Positions 51,633 through 59,656 of a stretch of 64,000 nt of DNA are shown piece by piece. Positions within the stretch are counted from its first letter, which is position 1. Every line of letters begins with the position of its first letter. A model generated the notes under the pieces. It saw only the letters and a program-made list of their open reading frames with translations. It was not told where the DNA came from and searched no databases. The translations under genes were made by a program, and so were the position numbers. The DNA lies in contig FR894536.1 in NCBI GenBank assembly GCA_000436115.1, positions 3,586 to 67,585 of the forward strand, read 5' to 3'. The stretch is from Firmicutes bacterium CAG:534. Its GTDB lineage: Bacteria; Bacillota; Clostridia; Lachnospirales; Lachnospiraceae.

Positions 51633-52310
51633 ATGGGAACTCTGTATTTAATGACAACGATCGTTGATCGTAAGATAGCTAAGAAATATTCCGAGCTATA
51701 TAAAGAAAATAAACAATATATCACGCTGGTAACCATGGGCGCCGGTACGGCAGTCAGTGAAATGCTGAATTACCTTGGCCTGGAAAGCAATGAAAAGGCA
51801 GTGATCTTTTCCGTACAGGAGGAAGAAACCTGGCAGCAGGTAAAAAAGCAGCTCCAGCAAAAATTACATATCGATGCACCCGGAGGGGGAATTGCCTTTA
51901 CCATTCCGCTTAGCAGTATCGGTGGAAGAAAGGCGCTTCAGTTCCTGTTAGAAGGAAAGGAATATCAGAAAAAGGAGGAATCAACCTTGAAGGATACATT
52001 ACATGAACTTATTGTTGTGATTTTAAATCAGGGATATGTGGATCTGGTAATGGATGCTGCCAGAGATGCAGGCGCATATGGAGGAACCGTGATCCATGCC
52101 AAGGGTACCGGTATGGAACAGGCAGAAAAATTTATGGGAGTTTCGCTTGCAGCCGAGAAGGAAATGATTTTTATCGTTGCCAAAAAAGAGCAGAAAAATC
52201 AGATCATGCAGGCAATTATGGAAAAAGCCGGTCTGGACAGCAAGGCAAAATCCATAGTCTTTTCTCTTCCTGTCACAGACACGGCCGGTCTTAGATTAAT
52301 TGAGGATTAA
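51633..52310 (+). CDS. Tandem PII-like (GlnB-family) regulatory protein
   Basis: A 225-residue protein with two PII-like folds. The C-terminal half (about 115-225) has the GlnB text ELIVVILNQGYVDLVMDAAR, GGTVIHAKGTG and EKEMIFIVAKKEQKNQIMQA. The N-terminal half (1-105) has the same outline in degenerate form (YLMTTIVDRKIAKKYSELYK, VTMGAGTA, EKAVIFSVQEE). A classical T-loop Tyr is not evident. It probably senses a small effector and controls the DUF1538 protein encoded upstream. It converges with exoA, overlapping it by 15 bases. Confidence 0.85.
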   Translation: MGTLYLMTTIVDRKIAKKYSELYKENKQYITLVTMGAGTAVSEMLNYLGLESNEKAVIFSVQEEETWQQVKKQLQQKLHIDAPGGGIAFTIPLSSIGGRKALQFLLEGKEYQKKEESTLKDTLHELIVVILNQGYVDLVMDAARDAGAYGGTVIHAKGTGMEQAEKFMGVSLAAEKEMIFIVAKKEQKNQIMQAIMEKAGLDSKAKSIVFSLPVTDTAGLRLIED

Positions 52311-52313
52311 TCC
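52295..52313. repeat. Inverted repeat in the convergent gene overlap
   Basis: GATTAAT and ATTAATC flank TGAGG, covering the ends of both the PII-like gene and exoA. There is no T-run; it may help bidirectional termination, weakly supported. Confidence 0.4.
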
Positions 52314-53051
52314 TACGGGGCAGTGGTCTGATCCCAGAATATCGGTATAGATCACTGCATCGGAAAGTCTGTTTTCCAGCGTTTGTGAAACCATAAAATA
52401 ATCAATACGCCATCCGGCATTTTTTTCTCTGGCTTTAAACCGGTAGGACCACCAGGAATAAGCTCCTTCCATGTCAGGATAAAAATACCGGAAGGTATCT
52501 GTAAAGCCTGCATGTACAAGGGCAGAAAATTTCTCTCTTTCTTCATCTGTAAAACCGGCGTTCTTACGGTTTGTTTTTGGATTTTTCAGATCAATTTCCC
52601 GGTGGGCAACATTTAAATCGCCGCAGAAAATAACCGGTTTATTCTGTTCCAGCTTTTTCAAATAGGCAAGAAAGTCATCTTCCCATTTCATACGATAAGA
52701 AAGACGTTTTAATTCTTCCTGTGAATTGGGAGTATAAACGGTAATAAAATAATAATCTTTAAATTCTAAGGTGATCACGCGGCCTTCGTGGTCATGCTCT
52801 TCGATCCCAAGGCCGTAGGATACAGATACAGGTTCTTCCTTTGAAAAGATTGCTGTGCCGGAATAGCCCTTTTTTTCTGCATAATTCCAATATTGATGAT
52901 ATCCGGGAAGCTCTAAGCTGACCTGGCCGGCCTGCAGCTTTGTTTCCTGCAGACAGAAAAGGTCTGCGTCTGCCTCCTTAAAAAAGTCCATAAATCCTTT
53001 TTCCAGACAGGCCCTGAGGCCGTTTACGTTCCAAGAGATCAATTTTTGCAT
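52296..53051 (-). CDS. exoA: Exodeoxyribonuclease III / AP endonuclease (ExoA family)
   Basis: A 251-residue Mg-dependent nuclease for base-excision repair. It begins KLISWNVNGLRACLEKGF, with the metal Glu in LFCLQETKLQ (about residue 35), the catalytic region PVIFCGDLNVAHREIDLKNP near 145-165, KNAGFTDEER, and SDHCPVGLIL at the end. Length equals Bacillus ExoA. AAGGAACAACAAAGG precedes the ATG. It is convergent with the PII-like gene. Confidence 0.96.
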   Translation of the reverse strand: MQKLISWNVNGLRACLEKGFMDFFKEADADLFCLQETKLQAGQVSLELPGYHQYWNYAEKKGYSGTAIFSKEEPVSVSYGLGIEEHDHEGRVITLEFKDYYFITVYTPNSQEELKRLSYRMKWEDDFLAYLKKLEQNKPVIFCGDLNVAHREIDLKNPKTNRKNAGFTDEEREKFSALVHAGFTDTFRYFYPDMEGAYSWWSYRFKAREKNAGWRIDYFMVSQTLENRLSDAVIYTDILGSDHCPVGLILN

Positions 53052-53082
53052 CCTTTGTTGTTCCTTTCTGTAAATTGAGATA

Positions 53083-53091
53083 TGATATAAT
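53083..53091 (+). promoter_or_regulatory. Extended -10 promoter before the 91-residue gene
   Basis: TGATATAAT is a perfect TATAAT with extended TG, 33 bases before the TTG start at 53124. The -35 is poor. Confidence 0.5.
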
Positions 53092-53123
53092 TACCGATTG
53101 TTCCATATGGAAGGAGATCTGTT

Positions 53124-53399
53124 TTGAAAAAGCAAATTACAATAGAGGAAATGTGGTCTTTGCTGTCAGCCCATCAGGGAGAAGTCTTTTATACCGCAAA
53201 AAAGCTTCCGTTTACTTATATGATAAAAGGCGGAGAGCTTTTTGTGGACAGACGTTCCAAGTCGATCACCAAGGCTACCTTTGAACAGGCAATTTCAAAG
53301 CTTGAAAGCTCTGATGGAACGATTGCAGGACCTAAAAGCCTGTGTGTATTCGGGGCGCCCTATGTGTGGGCCCTGTTCCGGGCATTTGAAATCGTGTAA
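53124..53399 (+). CDS. Small conserved-looking protein of unknown function
   Basis: A 91-residue soluble protein starting at TTG 53124 with GGAG 9 bases upstream and an extended -10 promoter. It reads like a real protein (mixed helix/strand, FYTAKKLPFTYMIKGGELFV, DGTIAGPKSLCVFGAPYVWA). I do not recognise the family. It is transcribed alone between exoA (divergent) and the O-acylation pair (convergent, 5 bases away). Confidence 0.7.
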   Translation: MKKQITIEEMWSLLSAHQGEVFYTAKKLPFTYMIKGGELFVDRRSKSITKATFEQAISKLESSDGTIAGPKSLCVFGAPYVWALFRAFEIV

Positions 53400-53404
53400 A
53401 AGTC

Positions 53405-54493
53405 TTACTCGTCATAAATATCTACCTTGATACGGTCCTCATAGGGCTTTATCAGGGTGGTTACGATCTCATCCGCAAGGGATCGCATATCTTCTATTTC
53501 AGAGAGATAATTTTCTCTGGTAATTCTGTGAGTTCCTTCTATCAAGCTGTCACACATAAGATGGTTGATTTCCGGAGAAAAATGCAGAGTATCCATATAA
53601 TTTTCCAGATTGGTAATGATTTCCCGGTCATTTTGAAAAGAATACAGAGTCACATTTTCGTAGGATAAAAGTGTTTCATAAGCGGTCTGCATATTATACA
53701 GATATGCGTCTGTATCTCCATCCCGGTACAGGTTGTCCCACCAGATCATGGAATAGGGAGGCACAAAAATCAGGAATTGTGTTTCCGGGTGTTCCTTAAT
53801 ACGGGCAGTCAGTATTTCCAGGTTTTGCGAAAGCAGATCCTGATAATAAGTCTCCGGCTTCATTTCATCTATGGAGGGCTTTCGGATATACAGTCCCAGG
53901 ATCATGTCAGAATTAAAATTTTTCCACTGCGCCCAGTTATAGGAGTTTCCTTCATCATAATCGCCGATCAGGGATTGAGCGATGAGATAGGGGATTTTTT
54001 CAAAAAGCACATCCTTGTTCAGCCAATATTGTACATCATTTAAATAATTATCATCATAAAGATACATAGGGCAGCCTGTAAGCTCATAGGTGGTCTCGGG
54101 AGAAGCTACAAGTGCAGAGGGATCCAGATTATAAAAAACGTATTTCAGCTCCTGATGTTCGAAAGCAATGTCCAAAAGGTAGCAAAGATCTGCAGTTGCA
54201 CCATAAGAACGGATAGCCTTAATGGATCTGCACTGAAAGCCCTGGTCAAACCAGCCGTTGTTATAGTTTTCCGCAACGGAGGAACCGGCGATCACGCTGT
54301 CATAGTCAAAGTTTTTAAGAGAGCCTACACACTGATATTCTTTGTCGGTTAAAACTGCTTTCAGACCCGGCAGAGGCTTGTGATACTGAAAAAAAGGATC
54401 AAACAGGATCACTGTAAAAATACAGATCAAAAGAAGAGCCGCGCTGAAGATGATAAATTTTTTGAGAAAGCCTTTAAAGGTATTTTTATCCAA
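53405..54493 (-). CDS. Membrane-anchored SGNH-like protein paired with MBOAT
   Basis: A 362-residue protein with one N-terminal membrane segment (about 10-32) and an extracellular domain. SVIAGSSVAENYNNGWFDQ near residue 67 has the position of the SGNH/DltD-AlgX-like nucleophile block, and MDTLHFSPEINHLMCD near 310 carries an H like the C-terminal block. It follows the MBOAT gene by 11 bases. In such pairs the MBOAT protein carries the acyl group across the membrane and the SGNH-like partner transfers it to a surface polymer. The exact polymer is unknown. Confidence 0.75.
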   Translation of the reverse strand: MDKNTFKGFLKKFIIFSAALLLICIFTVILFDPFFQYHKPLPGLKAVLTDKEYQCVGSLKNFDYDSVIAGSSVAENYNNGWFDQGFQCRSIKAIRSYGATADLCYLLDIAFEHQELKYVFYNLDPSALVASPETTYELTGCPMYLYDDNYLNDVQYWLNKDVLFEKIPYLIAQSLIGDYDEGNSYNWAQWKNFNSDMILGLYIRKPSIDEMKPETYYQDLLSQNLEILTARIKEHPETQFLIFVPPYSMIWWDNLYRDGDTDAYLYNMQTAYETLLSYENVTLYSFQNDREIITNLENYMDTLHFSPEINHLMCDSLIEGTHRITRENYLSEIEDMRSLADEIVTTLIKPYEDRIKVDIYDE

Positions 54494-54504
54494 TAGTGAT
54501 CACC

Positions 54505-56001
54505 TCAGAAATTAAAATAAATAAAGGTACTGACCTGTGAAAAGGAAATCACAGACCATACAAAAATAATGGAAACATACAGGCAGAGCCGGGTATTAAA
54601 AGGGTGCTCACTTACAATCTGCAGTGCATTTTTCCTTGTTATGATGATGGCGCTGATCAAAAGAAGAAGGAAAAATACTCCCAGATAAGCATAAGGAAGC
54701 AGATCCGGCATAGTAAAATTAATTGCCTGTTTTATCAGGTAAAATTCAGGAATATCCAGTTTTGCAGCAATTTTAAGAAGGTAACCGGTATTTTTGAAAG
54801 CAAAAATATTCCGGAACATTTGAAAAGCATTTGTCATACTGTCGCTGCGGAAAAAGTACAGGGAGAGATTGAAAAAGGAAAAAGTAAAAAACCATCCCAG
54901 CCATCTGGGAATATAAAATTTAGCAGGTGTTTTGTCGTGATTTCCCCTGACTCCTATAATACCCAGATTATCCCACACAACCAGAAGTCCCTGCATGGTA
55001 CCCCAGGCAACGTAAGTCCAGTTTGCGCCGTGCCAGATACCGCTTAAGAAAAATACAATAAAAATATTAAACAGAGTGCGTCCCTTTCCCTTTCGGCTTC
55101 CTCCAAGGGGAATATAAACATATTGGATAAAAAACCGCGACAGGGTAATATGCCATCTCTGCCACAGTTCTTTTACGGAGCATGCTTTGTAGGGGGAATT
55201 AAAGTTTACAGGAAGCTCAATATTAAACATTTTTCCAAGCCCCATTGCCATATCACTGTAACCGCTGAAATCAAAGTAGATCTCAAAAGTGTAGGCCAGA
55301 ATGACAAGAAGGGTAGAGGGAGTGTCCAGAAAGGCAGTCTGTTCAAATCCGTAATTAACCGGAAGAGCCAGAACATCTGCCAGAAGTACCTTTTTTCCAA
55401 GGCCAATGGTAAAAAGGGCAAATCCCTTGGCAAAATTTTCAGTTTGGAACTTCCTGTTTTGGAGATCCTCAAACTGTGGCATCATTTCCTTGTAAAGAAC
55501 GATAGGGCCGGCAATAAGCTGTGGGAAAAAGGTAACAAACGTCACATAATTAATAAAAGAGTAGTGTTTTGCTTTCCGGGTACATCTGTCAATGATAAAG
55601 GAAAGCTGCTGGAACGTAAAAAAGCTGATACCAAGGGGAAGAACAATGTTCTTCATGGTAAATCCCGTTCCAAACAGAGCATTGACGTTTTCAAAAAAGA
55701 AATCATAATATTTGAAATAAAATAAAAGTCCAAGATTAAAAAGAATACCTGTCAGTAAAAAGACCCGGTCCATCCATTTAGTATGGGAAAACTGAAACAG
55801 AAAGCTTAAAAGATAGTTACAGGCAATGCTCACAAGGATCACTGCAAGATAATAGGGATTAAAATAGCCATAAAACCATAAAGACATGGCAGCTAAAAAA
55901 AGCTTTGAAAGCTCATAAGCCTTAAAGTGGTTCATACCATACCAGCCAATTAAGGCAAGAGGTAAAAATATAAAAATAAATAAATAGGAATTAAAAAGCA
56001 T
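54505..56001 (-). CDS. MBOAT-family membrane O-acyltransferase (AlgI-like)
   Basis: A 498-residue polytopic protein with about 11 membrane segments. MBOAT text: MLFNSYLFIFIFLPLALIGW at the start, PLGISFFTFQQLSFIIDRCT near 125, YFDFSGYSDMAMGLGKMFNI near 245, and the invariant His in LSGIWHGANWTYVAWG near 318. Start ATG 56001 lies 7 bases after GGAG. It acylates (usually acetylates) cell-surface polysaccharides together with the next gene's product. A good sigma-A promoter lies upstream. Confidence 0.93.
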   Translation of the reverse strand: MLFNSYLFIFIFLPLALIGWYGMNHFKAYELSKLFLAAMSLWFYGYFNPYYLAVILVSIACNYLLSFLFQFSHTKWMDRVFLLTGILFNLGLLFYFKYYDFFFENVNALFGTGFTMKNIVLPLGISFFTFQQLSFIIDRCTRKAKHYSFINYVTFVTFFPQLIAGPIVLYKEMMPQFEDLQNRKFQTENFAKGFALFTIGLGKKVLLADVLALPVNYGFEQTAFLDTPSTLLVILAYTFEIYFDFSGYSDMAMGLGKMFNIELPVNFNSPYKACSVKELWQRWHITLSRFFIQYVYIPLGGSRKGKGRTLFNIFIVFFLSGIWHGANWTYVAWGTMQGLLVVWDNLGIIGVRGNHDKTPAKFYIPRWLGWFFTFSFFNLSLYFFRSDSMTNAFQMFRNIFAFKNTGYLLKIAAKLDIPEFYLIKQAINFTMPDLLPYAYLGVFFLLLLISAIIITRKNALQIVSEHPFNTRLCLYVSIIFVWSVISFSQVSTFIYFNF

Positions 56002-56042
56002 CACGGATCTCCATTTCAGATATTCATCTGTCCTGCATCGTT

Positions 56043-56072
56043 ATTCTATCATGCCATTACATATTTTGTCTA
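56043..56072 (-). promoter_or_regulatory. Promoter of the MBOAT/SGNH-like pair
   Basis: On the minus strand TAGACA (56067-56072) and TAGAAT (56043-56048), each with five of six consensus bases, are 18 bases apart with an extended TG. Confidence 0.6.
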
Positions 56073-56119
56073 ATGTATGGAAATACTTAGTAAAAGATTA
56101 ATGAAGTGATGGAGGAGAA

Positions 56120-56716
56120 ATGATTAAAACATTTATTTTGGCATTTATCATAGGATTATCGTTATTCACAGGCGGATGTGCGCAAAACAGTTCTTCAGGA
56201 AGTGAAGAGAAAAGCAGCGAAAGGGATGCTGTGAACACTCTTCAGTTTGGCACAAAATACAGCGTAAAAGGAGAGGTAAATGATCTCAGGGATCTGGTGG
56301 CAGGTCTTCTTGGTGAAAATTACTGGCCCGACACCTTATTTTCCGGGGAAGAGCTTTCGGAAAGAACCGGCATCTCAGAAGAGATGTACGACAGTTTTCT
56401 GGCGGAGTATCAGCATACGGGGGCCGGCATCGACAGAATGATCCTGATCGAGGCAAAGGAGGATCAGATAGAAAACATTGAAAACTACCTCAATGAATAT
56501 CGGGATGTGCTTTTGCAGATCTATGAGCAGCAGCCTCAAAATAAGGCAAAGGTGTTTGCATCAAGAATAGAGACCATTGATCGTTATGTATGCTTCGTAC
56601 AGCTTGGAGCAGATCTTTCTGCCCTCAAGGAAAAGGGAGAGGACGAAATGATACGCCACTGTCAGGAGGAGAATGAGAGAGCCCTTGATATCATTGAAAA
56701 AAACGTGTTAAAATAA
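56120..56716 (+). CDS. DUF4358-like lipoprotein
   Basis: A 198-residue lipoprotein: signal IIGLSLFTGGC with Cys20, Ser/Glu-rich linker, and a domain with NYWPDTLFSGEELSERTGIS and EDQIENIENYLNEYRDVLLQ. Text of this kind belongs to the DUF4358 family common in Lachnospiraceae next to MBOAT genes. GGAGGAGAA precedes the ATG. It is divergent from the O-acylation pair and may be part of the same surface system. The family call is from memory and moderately secure. Confidence 0.7.
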   Translation: MIKTFILAFIIGLSLFTGGCAQNSSSGSEEKSSERDAVNTLQFGTKYSVKGEVNDLRDLVAGLLGENYWPDTLFSGEELSERTGISEEMYDSFLAEYQHTGAGIDRMILIEAKEDQIENIENYLNEYRDVLLQIYEQQPQNKAKVFASRIETIDRYVCFVQLGADLSALKEKGEDEMIRHCQEENERALDIIEKNVLK

Positions 56717-56768
56717 CCTAAAAATATAGAAAATGTTTGGTTTTAAATAGAAAACGGGGAGCAGTCAG

Positions 56769-57350
56769 GTGGCAGACAAAAGAGTAACCATAAAGGATGT
56801 GGCTCGGGCAGCAGGCGTTTCCATTTCCACGGTGTCAAATGCGTTAAATGGAGTTGATGTGCTTCATCCTGATACGAAGCAGCGTATTTTGGAAACTGCA
56901 AGAAAGCTTCATTATGTGCCGGATTTAAATGGCAGAAATCTGAAATCTCAGGAAAATAAAGTGATTGGCCTGTTTCTTTCTTCCATAAAGGAACCGGCTT
57001 ATGGTCTTCTGGCAGAAGAAATTTATAAAGCCTGTCAGGAGAAGGGATATGAATTCCAGATCTTTGTAAGTAACAATGCCCAAAGCATGCTTACCAATAT
57101 TCTGGGAAACAGAGTAAGCGGGGCGCTGATCTGCAACAGCTTTATCGGAAAGCAGGAAGAAGCTGTTTTGCTGGAATATGAAGCTCCAGTGTTTTTCCTG
57201 GACAGAACGGTAAGCGGAAGATATGCTTTGTGTTCAGGAAAGGATGGAGCCATAGAGGACTGGACGAGAGAAGAGCTGGAAAAATGGGGAAGGGAAGCTG
57301 TTCGTGCGCTTGATACCATGATCACAGAAAAAAGAGGCAGCATCATTTAG
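56769..57350 (+). CDS. Shortened LacI-family transcriptional regulator
   Basis: A 193-residue protein, against about 335 for the family. The LacI helix-turn-helix and hinge are complete: VTIKDVARAAGVSISTVSNA and YVPDLNGRNLKSQENKVIGL. The first part of the sugar-binding domain follows up to VFFLDRTVSG (about 147). The last 40 residues (EELEKWGREAVRALDTMI) look like the very C-terminal helix of a full LacI protein, so an in-frame loss of the effector-binding middle is likely. GTG start at 56769 after GGGGAGCAGTCAG. It overlaps the murG end by 8 bases. It may still bind DNA without responding to sugar. Confidence 0.75.
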   Translation: MADKRVTIKDVARAAGVSISTVSNALNGVDVLHPDTKQRILETARKLHYVPDLNGRNLKSQENKVIGLFLSSIKEPAYGLLAEEIYKACQEKGYEFQIFVSNNAQSMLTNILGNRVSGALICNSFIGKQEEAVLLEYEAPVFFLDRTVSGRYALCSGKDGAIEDWTREELEKWGREAVRALDTMITEKRGSII

Positions 57351-58431
57351 ATGCTGCTTCTTGTTGTATCAATCTGATAATAGAACTGATAGCGCCCAGC
57401 TGGTTGCTGCGGCTCATAGCGTCGATATAGGTCTGTCTGGTAAAGTAAAGCTCTAACACTTTTTCTGAAAGACTGTCAGGAGACAGCTGATCGTCAGAAA
57501 GAACCATGGAAAAGCCCTGGCTTTCAAAGGATCCTGCGTTAAGGATCTGATCGCCCCTGCTGCTTTGTGCCGGAAGGGGAATGAGAAGATTTGGCTTGCG
57601 CAGGGCCAGTATCTCACAGATGGAATTTGCTCCTGCACGGGAAATGATCAGATCAGCCAGTGCAAAGAGATCCTTCAATTCATCTTTTACATATTCAAAC
57701 TGAACATAGCCTTCCTTATGAACGAGGGAAGGATCCAGTTTATCCTTTCCGCAGATATGGATGACCTGGAAATCCTTTAACAGCTTTGGCAGGGCTTCGC
57801 GGACTGCTTTGTTTATGGAAGCAGCGCCAAGACTGCCGCCGATCACCAGGATCACAGGTTTATTTTCGGAAAAGCCGCAAAGAGAAAGGGCAGCCTTTTT
57901 ATCTCCCTTTAATAATTCCTCCCGGATGGGAGAGCCTGTCAGTACCGCTTTATTTTTGGGAAGCATTTGATAGGTTTCAGGGAAATTGCAGCACACCTTT
58001 CTGGCAACAGGAATGCAGAGCTTGTTGGCAAGTCCCGGGGTCATATCCGATTCGTGGATAATACAGGGAATATGCAGATGGGCAGCCGCCCGTACCACAG
58101 GCACACTGACGAAACCGCCTTTTGAAAAAAGAACGTCGGGCTTTATTTCCTTTAAATATTTCTGCGCTTCTCCAAATCCCTTAATGACACGGAAGGGATC
58201 CGTCAGATTTTTCACATCGAAATATCTTCTGAATTTACCGGTTGCAATCCCATAATAGGGAATATCATAGTCGGATATTAATTTTTTTTCGATACCGTCA
58301 TAGGAGCCCATATAAAAAATTTCAAATCCCAGCTTTTGAAGATGGGGGATCAGGGCAATATTGGGGGTCACATGTCCTGCTGTTCCGCCCCCGGTGAGAA
58401 CAATTTTTTTTCCGGAATAATAACCGTCCAT
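57343..58431 (-). CDS. murG: MurG, lipid I to lipid II N-acetylglucosaminyltransferase
   Basis: A 362-residue GT-B glycosyltransferase at the cytoplasmic face of the membrane, making lipid II for peptidoglycan. The first glycine loop is VLTGGGTAGHVTPNIAL (about residues 11-27), the second VIGGSLGAASINKAVREAL near 195, and the UDP-GlcNAc region is LIISRAGANSICEILALRKP near 258. Length is normal. It stands alone here rather than in a division-cell-wall cluster. It follows the TSCPD gene by 13 bases on the same strand. Confidence 0.95.
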   Translation of the reverse strand: MDGYYSGKKIVLTGGGTAGHVTPNIALIPHLQKLGFEIFYMGSYDGIEKKLISDYDIPYYGIATGKFRRYFDVKNLTDPFRVIKGFGEAQKYLKEIKPDVLFSKGGFVSVPVVRAAAHLHIPCIIHESDMTPGLANKLCIPVARKVCCNFPETYQMLPKNKAVLTGSPIREELLKGDKKAALSLCGFSENKPVILVIGGSLGAASINKAVREALPKLLKDFQVIHICGKDKLDPSLVHKEGYVQFEYVKDELKDLFALADLIISRAGANSICEILALRKPNLLIPLPAQSSRGDQILNAGSFESQGFSMVLSDDQLSPDSLSEKVLELYFTRQTYIDAMSRSNQLGAISSIIRLIQQEAASK

Positions 58432-58444
58432 AACAGCCTCCCGT

Positions 58445-58693
58445 TTAACAGCCTTCAGCCTTGATTTTTTCCAGAGCCTGCGCTAACTGATCCGGGCAGG
58501 AAGTGGTTTTGAAGCCGCATCGGATTCCTTTCAGCTTTGAGATTGCGTCATCGATCTTCATGCCGGTTACCAGGCTGGCAATGCCTTTCAGGTTTCCGTT
58601 ACAGCCTCCAAAAAATTCTACATATTTAATAATGCCGTCCTCAACTTCAACGTCGATAGAAGTGGAGCAGGTTCCTTTTGTTTGATATTTCAT
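58445..58693 (-). CDS. TSCPD domain protein, TIGR03905 type
   Basis: An 82-residue protein named after its TSCPD motif (FKTTSCPDQLAQALEKI at the end), with CSTSIDVEVEDGIIKYVEFF and GGCNGNLKGIASLVTGM. The conserved cysteines suggest metal or nucleotide binding; related domains occur in ribonucleotide reductases. Function is unknown. GGAAAGG lies before the ATG and a TGCTATACT promoter upstream. Confidence 0.88.
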   Translation of the reverse strand: MKYQTKGTCSTSIDVEVEDGIIKYVEFFGGCNGNLKGIASLVTGMKIDDAISKLKGIRCGFKTTSCPDQLAQALEKIKAEGC

Positions 58694-58725
58694 ATTCTAT
58701 ACACATCCTTTCCTTCTAGTGGATT

Positions 58726-58749
58726 AGTATAGCAGAAAAATGGTATTTT
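58726..58749 (-). promoter_or_regulatory. Promoter of the TSCPD-murG genes
   Basis: On the minus strand TGCTATACT, an extended -10 (TATACT at 58726-58731), has TGGAAA 17 bases upstream. Confidence 0.5.
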
Positions 58750-58807
58750 TTCCAGTATTATGATATTTTATGGCGAAAGGGCAAGAAGCATTACACCTCC
58801 TTATATA

Positions 58808-58836
58808 TTGAGGGAAAAGAAGCCTTCCACTATAAT
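58808..58836 (+). promoter_or_regulatory. Promoter of the 230-residue membrane-protein gene
   Basis: TTGAGG (58808-58813), a 17-base spacer and a perfect TATAAT (58831-58836), 26 bases before the ATG. Confidence 0.7.
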
Positions 58837-58861
58837 AAATAGCAGTAAAGGAGGTAGCGTC

Positions 58862-59554
58862 ATGCTTATCATTTTTTCAGAACATAAAATGATCACGTTT
58901 TTTTTACTGTTGTTTTTTCTGATCAGCATTCTGTGTCAGATTATTTCCGGTGTGATATATCAAAATATGATAAAGCAAAGCGAAAATATGTCAGAAACAG
59001 AAAATAAACTGCTCAAATTATGCAAACAGAAATATGCCGGATATTACAAATTAAATGGCAGAATTTTGAACACATCTGTATTTGTGGACAAGTTTCTGCA
59101 AAAAAGCCGCCTATGGGGAATCAGTCTTTACAGATTTCCGCACATTTCAGGGCAGTTTATGATGCTTTCCGTTTTGATGGCCGGAATTGCAAGCTGTCTG
59201 ATCCTGGCGGCAGGAGGCAGCCTATTCCAGATTATTCCCTATTATCTTTTGTGTATACTGGGCTTATATCTGTATTTTTCGGTTTCCGGGATCATTGATC
59301 TGCAGGAAAAAAAGAAGATCCTGAAAGTAAATTTAATGGATTATCTGGAAAATCATTATGCTCCAAGGCTTGAAATCGAACGGGAAAATGCTCTTTTAAA
59401 CGGAGTAAAAAAGCGAGAGGTATACGCCAAGGAATTAGAAGAAACAGAGCCAAAGAAAAAGGAAGGTATCCATCATGCCCTTGAAAAATCTGAAAAAGAA
59501 GTACAAAAGGAAAGCGCAGAACTGGAAAACCTTCTGGAAGAATTTTTTGCATAA
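58862..59554 (+). CDS. Membrane protein of unknown function
   Basis: A 230-residue protein. The start is the ATG at 58862 after AAAGGAGG; the open frame upstream is covered by the promoter. One N-terminal membrane segment (about 10-32), a cytoplasmic or external basic region (33-95), two closely spaced membrane segments (about 97-140), and a C-terminal Glu/Lys-rich coiled-coil-like tail (155-230). I do not recognise the family. Single gene between divergent TSCPD-murG and pgi. Confidence 0.75.
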   Translation: MLIIFSEHKMITFFLLLFFLISILCQIISGVIYQNMIKQSENMSETENKLLKLCKQKYAGYYKLNGRILNTSVFVDKFLQKSRLWGISLYRFPHISGQFMMLSVLMAGIASCLILAAGGSLFQIIPYYLLCILGLYLYFSVSGIIDLQEKKKILKVNLMDYLENHYAPRLEIERENALLNGVKKREVYAKELEETEPKKKEGIHHALEKSEKEVQKESAELENLLEEFFA

Positions 59555-59656
59555 AGCTAAAATCCTTGAAAAATCTACAAGATTTTGATACACTTTGACT
59601 GGCATAGTATTTTAGTTATTTAAGTATATTATATCAGGAAAGAAGGAGCGGAAATA

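Noticed and set aside
59570..59590. AAAATC-TACAA-GATTTT before pgi as terminator
   Set aside because: A six-base A/T stem with no T-run after it; too weak to call.
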